Below are positions 48,781-59,653 of a stretch of 64,000 nt of DNA, one piece after another. The translations under genes were made by a program, and so were the position numbers. The notes under the pieces are model-generated. The model did not search any database and was not told the DNA's origin. It was given only the letters and a program-made list of their open reading frames with translations. This DNA is from Siphonodentalium dalli (taxonomy: Eukaryota > Mollusca > Scaphopoda > Gadilida > Siphonodentaliidae), in contig CP136064.1 in NCBI GenBank assembly GCA_032622095.1, positions 6,691,512-6,755,511 of the forward strand. Reading direction: 5' to 3'. Numbering within the stretch: the first letter of the stretch is position 1; every line of letters begins with the position of its first letter.

Positions 48781-49830
48781 GTGCAGCGGCCAAATCGAAA
48801 AAGAGCTATAGTTTTGAAATATTTAGTTCATATGGTGTACTAGTTATCTAACAAGCATATGAAAAAAGAAGTTAACACAACGTTTGAACGGTTTGCGAGA
48901 TATTGGATTTTAGCTACCCCTCCCACAAACACGTTTTTGGTCGAAAAAAAAATACATATTTTTGATAATGACATTATAAACATTTTAGAATTGATCTGAA
49001 TCGGACCCAATATGAATCTTGTACTGAAATATTGTCCAGAGATGCCGTTTAATTGATTACAGATGTGTTCAGGCTTTCAGACCCCCAGTTACAACAACAC
49101 CAATGATTTTATTGATAACAGGTAATTTTGCATGTATTAACATCGATGTTAACTACTAAAACCTTCGTTATAATCAACATGTGACCAACTATATAATTCA
49201 CATGTCTCATTAGTTATCTGGACATCACAAGTAGAAAGAATTTGACAGAAATTGAAAAATAACGGAATAGGTGGTGGCTATGAGCGACACCCTCCAGTGA
49301 CTTTTTCCAGAAATTAACAATTTCGGTAAAGCGAGCCCTGTGGCTATGTCCTAGCCTATTTGCCCATATTGTTGGGGTTTAAATTACTTGATCATACCAT
49401 ACCTCTTCATGATATGAAAAAAGTGTTGGTTAATTTATATTTTCCTGCAATTTGGAGCCAAAACAATTATCTTTTGCTAAAAAATCGCACTTTTTCACAA
49501 AAATATTATTTTCGAACATTATCATTCAAATAGATATTGCAATAATGCCCAAATATTTAATTCTTATGGTGAGGAAGTTATCTGCCAAGCATATGCAGAA
49601 AGAACAATTTTCGAAATAATGGATTTTAGCTCTTCCTCCCCAAACACGTTTTTGGCCGAAAAATTACATATTTTTGTTCAGAACTTTACCAAATTTCCCA
49701 ATTGATCATACTGGGACCCAAAATAATTCTTTTGCTGAAATTGAGCCCGGGGACATTGCTTAATTGATTAAAGGCGTATTCAGGTTTCCAGACCCAAATT
49801 ACAACAACACCTCATTTGATTTGCTATTAC
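48781..49830 (+). repeat. Two diverged direct copies of a repeat, left arm of a larger inverted arrangement
   Basis: It starts gtgcagcggccaaatcg. The phrases aacaagcatatgaaaaaaga, gatattggattttagctacc, aaacacgtttttggtcgaaa, gatgccgtttaattgattac and caggctttcagacccccagt recur in weaker form at about 49560-49830. The first copy is the reverse complement of 52920-53789, including the matching terminus at 53774-53789 (gatttggccgctgcac). Confidence 0.7.
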
Positions 49831-49934
49831 ACATCGTAAGTATCGCATATCAATCAATCAAGCAATAGTCTATTCTCAAAAAACCAATAATGGTATACAG
49901 ATATTACAATAATTACAATAATTGGACAGGGGGA

Positions 49935-50190
49935 GGGGAACCCAGCATGTCCGACGTATAGATGCACAAGTACTCCATTCTCGTTTAAGATTGAAATGCA
50001 GTAGTTTGAACTATGGCCAATTGAGTAATCACATTAAAACTTCCCCTCTCTGCGATTGTGGCATATAGAAAAAGCATATCATTACTTTTTCGAATACAGT
50101 GGTCCTAAGACTGAAATTCTATCCGCCATACTGAATGTAATTTGATCAGAATACTCTTTTTATTTACAGTAACTCAGTCATCGCGAAAAT
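49935..50190 (+). pseudogene. LINE C-terminal fragment
   Basis: The reading HVRRIDAQVLHSRLRLKCSS then LNYGQLSNHIKTSPLCDCG resembles the C-terminal 'HxRLRxxCSSLNxxL ... C-x-CG ... H' region found after RT in many LINEs. A stop follows CDCGI, and HIITFSN continues the His part. It is short, decayed and without RT. Confidence 0.6.
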
Positions 50191-50479
50191 ATTAAAACAG
50201 TTGATGGGATCAGATATTAATCTCGAAAACAAAGCGATTTCCATAACGCTGCCATTTGGTAAAACTTCGTGAAAAGCATTAAAACCCTGCTGAGCGCGGA
50301 ATTTACCACCACCAGATCGTCTGCAATTTCACGGCGACGGGCGTATCAATGACGAAAACAACATTATCTGTGTAGCATTGTGTCCAATCAGCTCCAACGA
50401 AACTATGTGTATATCATTGTATCCAATCAGTTCCAACAGGATTACATCCTAATTTTCCCCATACAATCCCTCTCCAAGA

Positions 50480-52610
50480 TAAATTGTTTACCTCCGGATA
50501 GAACTACCACATACTTATATATCGCATAGTTTCGGCCACAATATATGTTGATATTGAATTCATAATCCATTCAATACCTGATGTGTTCAGGACTTCAAAT
50601 AGGGTAGGGTTACATAGAGCAGTGAACATTTGCCAGCCGCTTATTGTGGAATGCCATATGATGCAGACTTTCGGGAACCAACACATATGTTTTTTTCTGA
50701 TAAAAACTAAACTTTGGTCAAGCTTCAGTTATTATTGGGGTCATATAATTTCACAATGTGGTGTCTTTCAAGACTTCAAATACAGTAGGGGTTCTCAAAT
50801 TTTGCCTTTCTTATTTTCCAGTCCACTTACTTTTCGTTAAGTGCTCATTCTTTCATAACCCAAATCCATCTATTTCCATTGTGTACTTCATTGTACAATT
50901 AACTCGCCATTGTCCATACACGCAGTCAATAATGATATCGTTCCAGTCCGTGATGTGTTCTAGTCTTAAAATTGAGAAGGGGGTAATTCAAACATTGAAA
51001 ATCGCATTATTTATGTTTCAGTCGCTTTTTGTAAAGTGTCCCTGGCTGTCGGGCATTAACCCATCTATAACAATTGTGTATTTCTTTATAGAATAGCCAT
51101 GTGTCCAGATCGTCGTTTGACCCTGAGGGAACATGCATGCAGTTCGTGGTAAGTTCAATGGTTTACATGGGGTAGGGGTCCCTTAAAATTCGCCTCATCG
51201 TTTGCCATCTGCTTTGTGTAAGGTGCCACGGTGTTCTCGATAACGGTGGGTTCGCGAGACCATTGCATCTTTTCTGACAGAACAGCCATTCGGCCACAAT
51301 CACGGTTAATAATGGATAGCTTATGCTTTGAGCTAGTGGTGTGTTCAATACTTCAAAATACTTGAAAATAAATATGTTGTAAAGTGCCATAGGCTTTCGG
51401 AAACCATCTCATCCATAACAGATTCGTATTTCCAGATAATAATCCCATTTGTCCACAACTTCAGTTAACATTGAGAGCATATAATTTTGTTAAGACGTCA
51501 AGTTGGATAGTGGGATCATCAAAATTCGCCTTGTTGTTTGCCTGCCGCTTTTTGTAAAGTGTTCCAGGATTTCGGGGGAACCAAATCATCCATATATCAA
51601 TTAATAATTCTATGATAGCAATACCTTTCGATCACACACTCAGCTAAGTGTGATAGAATATAACTTCAGTTCATGCTCTGATCAAGATATTAAACGGGTT
51701 AACGGGGTCCCCCCAAAACAGTGAGTATTCGCCTTTCTCTTTCATCAACAACTTTTTGTAAACTAACCCAGACATTCAAGACCCTGGCATACTATACTCT
51801 TTATATAGCTTCCATTTCTCTACACACGCAGTTAATAATGGAAGCACATCCTTTCTGTTCATTGTGTGTCCCAAGACTGCAAATGAGGTGGAGTGGCCTA
51901 AAACATCACATTTCGTATTTGCCAGTCGCCATTTGTAAAGTGTTCCATGATTTCGAGAACAAAACCACCCAAATTGTAAATAATACATGAGAGCATATAT
52001 ATTCGGTTCAGTGTGTGCTAAAGAGTTTAGAAGGGTTATGGGTACCAAAAACAGTGAGATTTCGCCTTCTCTTTGCTAGCCACTTTTGTAAAGTTCCCCA
52101 GACATTGGGGAGCCAGCCAACCCACCCATCGTTCGCTAAAGAGGTATATTTCCTGAATTACATACCATTTGTCCACACCCCAGTTAATAATGAGAACATG
52201 TCCATCCATTAGTGTGTTTAAGACTTTAAATGGGGTAGGGTGATTAAAAAACATATTCAGCTTTGGTTATTACCAGCGACTCATGCACAACCCATCCATA
52301 CAAATTATGTATTCTCTGATAGAACTATACATTCCTGTCACACTCTCGGTTAATATAGAGAATTAGAGATGATAGAGCTTAATTTCGTATTGCGATGAAG
52401 TCTTTAAATATATAGCAAATTCGCCCTTCATATTTGCCAATCAAAGTGCCACATTGTATCGGGAACAAACCCATCCATAAACAATGTATATTTCCTTATG
52501 TAACTGCTCTTTATAATTACATGGTTCTTAATATTGAGATCATATTTTTTTAGTTCGTGGTGTGTTCAGGACGTTTAATAGGACGGGGGAGCAACAATGA
52601 TTTTGTTCTG
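50480..52610 (+). repeat. Degenerate tandem repeat, about 270-300-bp period
   Basis: Recurring phrases in fixed order: gtgttcaggacttcaaatag with ggtaggg, then ttgccagccgctttttgtaaag with tgtcc/ttcc, ttcgggaaccaaccatcca-like, gtatttctttatagaa, and catttgtccacaccccagtt with aataatga. About seven or eight diverged periods are visible. Short open frames here have no domain. It forms the central part between the inverted copies at 48.8 and 53.8 kb. Confidence 0.7.
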
Positions 52611-52914
52611 TATGATTATGTTAGTCTATATTATGTGTCGTTTAGAACAAATAATTCAGTTGCTCAAAGTCGGTATGTGTTAATATAAAATTACAAGTCA
52701 CAAATAAAATAATTTGTTGTTGTTGTTGTAACTGGGGGTTTAATTGGAAACCTGAGGTCAATGAAAACAAGCTCCCGATGTCTACGGATCAGGTTTTCGT
52801 TACACGAATAATGATTAGATGCTCATTAGAATAATTTAGAAAGATCTGTGTTGTTATCATAAATATGTAGTTTTTCTACTAAATCGCGTCCGGGGAGCGG
52901 TACCTACTTCCAAT

Positions 52915-53789
52915 ATATTGAAAACCGTTGACAATTTCTGTCAAATTCTTTCTACTTATGATGTCCAGATAACTACTGAGCCATATGAATTACATAGTTG
53001 GTGACGTATTGTTATGACAAAGGTTTTAGTACTTAGCATCGATGCTAATGCATGCAAATTTACCTGCTATCAATAAAATCATTTTTGTTGTAACTGGAGG
53101 TCTGAAAGCCTGAACACATCTGTAATCGATTAAACGGCATCTCTGGATAAGACTTTCAGTAAAAGATTCATATTGGGTCCGATTCAGATCAATTCGAAAA
53201 TGTTTATAATGTCATTATCAAATAATCCAAAATATGTATTTTTTTCGAACAAAAACGTGTTTGGGGGAGGGGTAGTTAAAATCCAATATCTCGAAAACCG
53301 TTCAAACTTTGTGTTAACATATTTCTTCATATGCTTGTTAAATAACTAAATATTTCAATAGTATTGCAATATACGTTTGAAAGATAATGTTCGAAATATA
53401 TAATTTTTTGAAAAAGAGCAATTTTTCAACAAAAAATAAATGTTTCGGCTCTAGAGGGTACGAAAATCCAAATTAACCAGCACTTCTTGCATATCCATAA
53501 CAAATATTCTATGCTGTAGTTATTTTAACACAAACAGTGTGGGCATATAACTTAGGACATAGCCGCAGGGCTCACTTTAACAAAATCGTTAATTTCTGGG
53601 AAAATCACGGGTGGGTATGGTTCATCGTCAATTTGAGAATAGCCACCACCAATTCCGTTATTTTTCACTATCATTATCGTAAAGACTATATATTTCTCCT
53701 TTTAAAAAAGTTAGTTCTAACTTGTTCTACCGTGGGTAAGGGTATCTCGAAAACTAGAGCTCTTTTTAGATTTGGCCGCTGCACTTTTG
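52915..53789 (-). repeat. Inverted copy of the 48.78-49.3 kb repeat
   Basis: Read on the minus strand from 53789, it begins gtgcagcggccaaatc and continues through aacaagcatatgaagaaata, gatattggattttaactacc, aaacacgtttttgttcgaaa and gatgccgtttaatcgattac to gaatttgacagaaattg. It contains about 300 bp near its outer end (ggaattggtggtggctattc ... aagtgagccctgcggctatg) that in the left arm lies after the first copy, so the arms are rearranged relative to each other. Confidence 0.7.
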
Positions 53790-54253
53790 GCACAATTGGC
53801 AATTTAAACGAAATTTTGAATAAATGGAAATCATCTGGTGAAATTTAGCAAACATTGTCAAACTTTACCAATTTCGGTCGCCATTTTGACCGAAATTTTG
53901 AATTTTTATAATCGAATTGTACACGAAATGACAAACGTCTGCCATAACGACAATCACAATTTGTTTATGTTTCATGTGCCTGCCATCTGGGTAACATAAA
54001 TTTAAATGCCATTCAAGTGCATATTCCAAAAGGAAAGGTAAATTAGACATAAAACCACAGATAGGACTTTTTTTTCAAAAAGCTGTAGAAATTTTTCCAC
54101 AAAGCGAATTTTAGCGGATTTTGCAGATGCTAGGGAACAGATTCTGCCCGACAAATATGTTATTCCAGTAGTACAGTTCGTGTTCTCGGAAAAGATATGT
54201 ACATATGGACACTGACGGGGGTATCATCAGCACATAAGATAAGGTTGTATGTA

Positions 54254-54696
54254 TTAACCCTTTACCCAACATAATGGCCCGGTGCCAATGCATTCTCTTA
54301 TATATGCGAGTCGACCATATGTCGCCTCGCATATATAAGAGAATGCATTGGCTTAACACATAGTGAAAATGATAAAATTGTCTAAGAATGTAGAAAAATA
54401 TTATAAAAATTGTTAAAATATGTAAGAAAAAATTATAAAATTGTTAAAGAATGTAAGAAAAAATGGTAAAAAGTGTTTAAACAGTGTTTTTTAGGCCATT
54501 GCATTCTCTTATATATGCGAGGCGACCTATGGTCGACTAGAGAATGCATTGGCACAGGGCATAACTGTAACCATCACAATGTGGTCAATGAACCGGTTCC
54601 AATGATATCCATATTTGTATGGTGTTATTGAGACAGACCGAAGATATTTTAGGCTGTTGAAGCTTTATTTGGGCGTTTTGTTTGGTAAAGGGTTAA
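54254..54696. mobile_element. TTAA-flanked MITE with paired palindromes, copy 2 (inverted relative to copy 1)
   Basis: It is bounded by TTAA on both sides, with termini ccctttacccaacataat and gttttgtttggtaaaggg. Palindromes lie at 54284-54352 and 54495-54553. The second has lost 10 bp of its right arm (cgcatatata). The spacer (54353-54494) contains two attgttaaa(g)aatgtaagaaa repeats. The right part 54545-54690 is the reverse complement of 34010-34145. These are piggyBac-like ends without coding capacity. Confidence 0.75.
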
Positions 54697-54704
54697 TTAA
54701 GAGA

Positions 54705-54815
54705 TTTATCCCACAGGGAGCCTCACACATATGGAAGCATGCACTGCAGAGTGTCGTCTGCTCCAGTCTATGTGGGGCTCTATAAAGGTAAACACTGGAG
54801 CTTGGTAAAGGGTTA
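54705..54815. repeat. GAGCC-hairpin motif followed by a second TTAA terminus
   Basis: cccacagggagcctcacaca ... gtgtcgtctgctccagtcta with tgtggggctct forms an imperfect hairpin, also seen at 57604-57682 and in weaker form inside the foldback elements. It is followed by tggtaaagggttaa (54803-54816), another piggyBac-like right terminus in the same orientation as the one at 54683-54696. Confidence 0.55.
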
Positions 54816-54911
54816 AGAGATGCGTGAACTGTGCAAGCAAACTCAGAATTTTACTTTTGTCTCTCCAGAAAAAGTAAATTGGGTTGAACTTCAATAAAAA
54901 CAATTTCTTAC

Positions 54912-54972
54912 CTGCAACACGCAGAAACTTGAGCCCAACCAGAAACAACAAAAGCGATTCTTGCATCTTCAT
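54912..54972 (-). CDS. Signal-peptide first exon
   Basis: A minus-strand ATG at 54972 starts MKMQESLLLFLVGLKF then LRVA, with a hydrophobic core typical of a secretory signal. It is followed at once by a consensus donor (TTGCAG|GTAAGAAA). The exon ends in phase 1; joining to the lectin exon at 25415 makes a Gly codon and puts the mature N-terminus just before ICQSGW, a normal layout for a secreted C-type lectin. The implied intron is 29.5 kb and contains the LINE, the minisatellite and the recombinase element, so the pairing is plausible but unproven. Open frame downstream of the donor is intron read-through. No promoter elements were recognised upstream. Confidence 0.5.
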
Positions 54973-55393
54973 GTTTCACAGCCTCGTTTGGTGAGCAAAT
55001 GGTACGTTGTGAGAACACCCTTCCTTGCAATCTCACTCGCACTCAGTGGCATTCTCAGTTGAAGCTATCAAATATCGATGATTTCTGAGCGACTGTAGAA
55101 TTCAAAGCTATTGCCGTCATTTCATTGGACAGAAATCGTTGACGTCCTTTGTCACTACTCTGTATATCTGATATCCTCAATGGACGTTGATAACACTGGC
55201 CCTGACGACACATCTCTTGGTCGCTCGGCATTCTAAAAGACTCGGCCATTTCCGATTCGCTTGGGATTTGAAGATCGGATACGTAGATCGGAGGACAAGT
55301 CTAGGGGGCAGCGGAAAGATTCTCGAACAAAACATATCCGCCCTTAGACAGATAATAGGATGTTAGTCCCAGTATACGGAAGAGAACTGGCGG

Positions 55394-55638
55394 AACATTC
55401 CCCACAAGCCACGCGGTCAATACCCGTTATAATGTAGCGTCCTCCTTACTTATATATTAACATTCCCCACAAGCCACGCGGTCAATACCCGTCATAATGT
55501 AGCGTCCTCCTTACTTATATATTAACATTCCCCACAAGCCACGCGGTCAATACCCTCCTTACTTATATATTAACATTCCCCACAAGCCACGCGGTCAATA
55601 CCCGTTATAATGTAACGTCCTCCTTACTTATATATTAT
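55394..55638 (+). repeat. 65-bp tandem repeat, four units
   Basis: The unit aacattccccacaagccacg ... cgtcctccttacttatatat starts at 55394, 55459, 55524 and 55572. The third unit lacks 17 bp (the gttataatgtagcgt part). The units are almost identical, so the array is recent. Nothing was recognised at 54973-55393 or 55639-55955. Confidence 0.92.
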
Positions 55639-55956
55639 TTATTCTTGCTTTATTAAAAATTTAATATGGTCAATATCTTCCTATAACACGTTTTATATAG
55701 TTTCCAAGGTGTATCATATATGAATCGAAGACCCCCTCTGTCCAGAAACGCTTCTATCAATTAATATTGATTTTATTTCGATTTTTTTAACGGGATGTGT
55801 ATAGAACATAATTATGTTCGTACGGATTTGTCAACATTGAACAACAGGAACATTGTAACTTTAGGAAAAATAAAATGGGAGAATTATGAGGGCATTAGAC
55901 AATTGAAACCCAATCCTATACCTCTGCTCCATTTATAATAAAAATACGATGCATTT

Positions 55957-56401
55957 AAAGGTACGCAATCCGATTCATGGTCCCCATATCATCAGATTAC
56001 AACAACATCATATTTTAAATGCCGCTTCAGTTATCAGAATCGAGTGATTGCCCAAAATAATGCTAACCACAGTCAAATATAGTATAAAATAGCACAAAAC
56101 CTGTTATTCATCAACATCTTGTTCAACGAAATTTGCCGTTTTATCAAATATCTGACACAAAAAACACTTGATTTTAGAGCTATTCATCTTCGTCCGCAAT
56201 TTGGTCGGATAAATATTCTGGTCAACCATTTACTGGGCCACAGAATTTATCAGTGGTGAAAACTAATAGATTTCAAACATCGATATCTGATATCTCTGAG
56301 CTTTGGTGAGTGGGTTCCTCGACTCGAATCAAATATACTTTACCTCCAAAGTCAAGGAAATAGTAATTTGCGAGTGTCAGTTCGGATTATGCATCTTTAA
56401 A
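55957..56401. mobile_element. MITE with AAGGTAC(T/G)CAATCCGAT ends, copy 2
   Basis: The left terminus tttaaaggtacgcaatccga and the right terminus tcggattatgcatctttaaa are inverted repeats. Internal phrases are shared with 47752-48124 (attttagagctattcatctt, tctgagctttggtgagtggg, ctcgactcgaatcaaat). No gene was found from 56402 to 57130; a C run lies at 56821-56831. Confidence 0.7.
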
Positions 56402-57133
56402 TTACGATATGGTGTGATGAACATAGCGACTAGAGTTGTTCCTCTTGTAATGACAAGCAATAAGAAAATATATTGATTATCTTGGATGTTCTGGGAGGAT
56501 TTTTTTCCGGGCACGTATGCCGGGGTGGGTGGGTGAACCAACAAACAATTTTTTCCGCAACTCCAATGTTTTTCCTTCAAGTCTTTTTGTCTGTTTTTGC
56601 AATGCGTTTGGCTTCAAACACCTTAGAATGTCACTATCAACATAAATTAAAAACAATCATGACGAACAGACATAGCTTGTAGCCAAGGCTAATGAGTTGA
56701 ATTTTGAAGTGTAAGATGGTCGCTGGCAGCTACCCACAAATAACTCGTTTTGACATGTCAAAGTTAACATCCATGACAAATAGAACGCACAGCAATTCAT
56801 ATACAGCTGTTAACATTGAACCCCCCCCCCCACAAATTTCTGTTTTAGTGTAAAATGGGGTGGTTGTCCAAAAATTGTCGGGGAAAAAACTGCCAAAAAC
56901 AGAAACAAATTTGGACGCGGGGGTGGGTTGGTCTCAACAAGGGTCGAAATGAACAAATCCGCATACGCGCCTGAACACTGTTTCCACCCCCACCTGGATG
57001 ATCTGGAACTTCGAATTTTGGTATGTTGGGTCTCGCCCCTCAACATGATTGCATTATTAAGATAATACATTCGAGTGAGAAGACCAGCCAATATGAACTT
57101 CCGTTTCTTGGCAATATATCATTTTCTAAATAT

Positions 57134-57597
57134 GTAACCCGCCATATCAAAACCAGTCGTAAGTCGGGATTTTTTTTACCCTGTGCCAATGCATTCTCTT
57201 TTATATGCGAGTCGACCATAGGTCGCCTCGCATATATTTAAAGAGAATGCTTGGCATAAATTTTGTTTACAATTTTAATAATTCGTTCTTGTATTCTTTA
57301 ACAATTTTATAATTTCACCCATATAGAGCCCCAGACAAACGAGCAGACGACGCTCTTCTATATGCTTCTATATGTGTGTGGGGCTCCATGCAGGATAGTA
57401 GATGTTGTGATGTTTTTGATTTTTTGTCCTAAAAATTGTAAGAAACATTTATTTAAAAAATATGATAAAACATTGTTAGGCCAATGCATTCTCTTATATA
57501 TGCGAGGCGACCTATGGTCGACTCGCATATATAAGAGAATGCATTGGCACAGGGTAAAAAACATCCCGACTTGCGACTGGTTTTGATATGGCGGGTC
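57134..57597. mobile_element. Foldback MITE with nested palindromes, copy 3
   Basis: The left outer end acccgccatatcaaaaccag and the right outer end ctggttttgatatggcgggt are inverted repeats. Palindromes lie at 57185-57255 (a few changes) and 57480-57548 (complete). The centre has the hairpin motif catatagagccccagacaaa ... gtgtggggctccatgcag. There is no coding capacity. Confidence 0.8.
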
Positions 57598-57700
57598 TAT
57601 TAACCCACAGAGAGCCCCACACAGCCTGGAGCAGACGACATTATGCAGTGCATGCTTCCATCTGTGTGAGGCTCCCTGTGGGTGATATGGCGGGTCACAT
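57585..57700. repeat. Hairpin bounded by a repeated GATATGGCGGGTC
   Basis: gatatggcgggtc occurs at 57585 and again at 57683. Between them, acccacagagagccccacac ... tgtgtgaggctccctgtggg forms a strong hairpin (57604-57682). The direct repeat either marks insertion of the hairpin into the end of the foldback element or a duplication of that end. Confidence 0.7.
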
Positions 57701-58004
57701 ATTTATATGGACTGAACTCATTTTCATTATAATTGGCATGTTGTTTGTATCGTTCATAGAGCACAAGGGTGTACCCAGGGCTAGTTCATGACTCAGGTCA
57801 CAAACAAATTTTCATTATGTAATTACCATGTTCTTTGTTTTATTAGAGTTACAACCCTTTGTTGAAATGTTGGCTAAATTGTTCGTTATGTTTGATTAAT
57901 TTAGTAAATGTTGACTGAATGAAATGGAATTCTTGTTTACAATCATATCATGCAATTCGATCCTTTCGAAATTTAGTATGAAACAAGCCACATTATGCCA
58001 CAAA

Positions 58005-59440
58005 TCTATACAAATCTATTATTCATTTTGGAACTTATGTCTGTATGTATGTATGTGTGTATGTGTCTAATAGACTCGAAAAACGATCCGACTAAAATTT
58101 GGTATGTGGGCCTACTTTGATCCCGGGAACAATATGGGCGGGTTCAATTTGACGTACGATCGTGGCATATAGGCATGTTTCTGGACCCGATCGAACAATA
58201 GTTTGTCCAGACGCTGTATATTTTGCCTAGATGGATGCGATCACGAATAGCCCGGACGAAGTCGGGCACATCAGCTAGTCTATCTACTACATATTTTGGG
58301 ACTTCTGTGTGTCTGTCTGTGTGTGTTAGCTATGGCCGGGAAAATTGCCCGACGGATTTTGACGAAATATGATACCTAGGGGTAATTTTTTCCAGGGATG
58401 GTTTTGGTCGGGTCAAATCGTCCCCGACCTGACCTTCAAAAAGGTCAATTCGGGTAAAACGGGACGGATTTCGATGAAATTTGGTACCCAGAGGTACTTT
58501 TGGACGGGGAGTCTTTTGGACGGGTCAAATCGTTACCAAGACCTGACCTTGACATTCGAAAAGGTCAATTCAAGGTCAAATCGAGTAAAACGGATGGATT
58601 TTGACGAAATTTGATACCTATGGTTACTTTTGTCCGGGAGTGTTTTGGATGGGTCAAATCGTGACACCGGCCTAACCTTGACCTTCAAAATTGTCAATTC
58701 AAGGTTAAATCGGGTAAAATCAGACGGATTTCGACGGGTACTTTTGTCGGGTACTTTTGTCCGGGGAGTGTTTTGGGTGGGTAAAATCGTGACTCCACAC
58801 CTGGCCTTGAAGTCGGGTCCAACAGCTAGGTATATATATTTTGGAATTTCCTGTGTGTATGTATGGGTGTATGCTCGACCGATCCCACTAACATTTGGTA
58901 TGTAGGCCTACAACGATCCTGGGAACAATATGGGCGGGTCCAATTTGACGTGTGGCCGTGTCAGTAAACTTGACCTCGCTATATACGCTCATATAGGCAT
59001 GTTTCTGGACCCGATCGAACAATAGTTTGTCCAGACGCTGTATATTCTGCCTAGATGGATGCGATCACAAATAGCCCGGACGAAGTCGGGCACATTAGCT
59101 ATAGTCTATTATATATATTTCGGAACTTCTGTCTGTATGTATGTATGTATCTATGTATGTATGTATCTATGTATGTATGTATCTATGTATGTGTGTATGC
59201 TCGATTGATCCTACTAATGGGGGCAGGTCCAATTTGAAGTGCGACCGTGTCCTTGAACTTGACCTCGCTCATATAGTTACGCTCGACCCCATTCAAATTT
59301 CGTACGTAGGCCTACTTTGATCGCAGGAACTATATATGCGCAGGTCCAATTTAACGTGTTTGTCCAGACGCTGTATATTCTGCCCAGACGGAGGCGATCA
59401 TAAAGAAATTGCTAAAAAGCACGGACGAAGTCAGCTAGTA
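58005..59440 (+). mobile_element. Four head-to-tail copies of a dispersed element ending CAGCTAGT
   Basis: Copies at about 58005-58278, 58279-58829, 58830-59102 and 59103-59439 share a start (tctattatatatatttcgga ... tctgtatgtatg), a body (aatttggtatgtaggcctac, gggaacaatatgggcgggtc, gtttgtccagacgctgtata) and a tail (agcccggacgaagtcgggca then catcagctagt). The second copy has instead a set of about four 115-bp sub-repeats (gtcaaatcgtgacaccggcc, tttcgacgaaattt-like). Each copy begins where the previous one ends. It is probably a non-autonomous retroelement family; the class is not established. Confidence 0.65.
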
Positions 59441-59540
59441 TTATATTTAAATGTAGCGGTCCCGTTGCAAATATAGAAGGCTGATGACTTCTCTTCTCGA
59501 TAGGTCCAGATCTCTTGGTCACGGTCGTTAGACGCTTTGT

Positions 59541-59615
59541 GTGATCACCGAAGTTAAGCAACGTCGAGCCCGGTTAGTACATGTATTGGTGACCGGCTTG
59601 GGATTCCGGGTGCTG
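59541..59615 (+). pseudogene. 5S rRNA-derived fragment (3' two-thirds)
   Basis: gatcaccgaagttaagcaac then gtcgagcccggttagtacat and ggcttgggattccgggtgct match the conserved 3' two-thirds of animal 5S rRNA, including the internal promoter region (aagttaagca, cggttagtac, ggtgaccg). The 5' third is missing and several conserved bases differ, so this is a pseudogene or the head of a 5S-derived SINE. A (CT)n tract follows at about 59641-59657. Confidence 0.75.
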
Positions 59616-59653
59616 CCAACTTTCGGTGCGACACCCGCACTTCTCTCTCTCTC

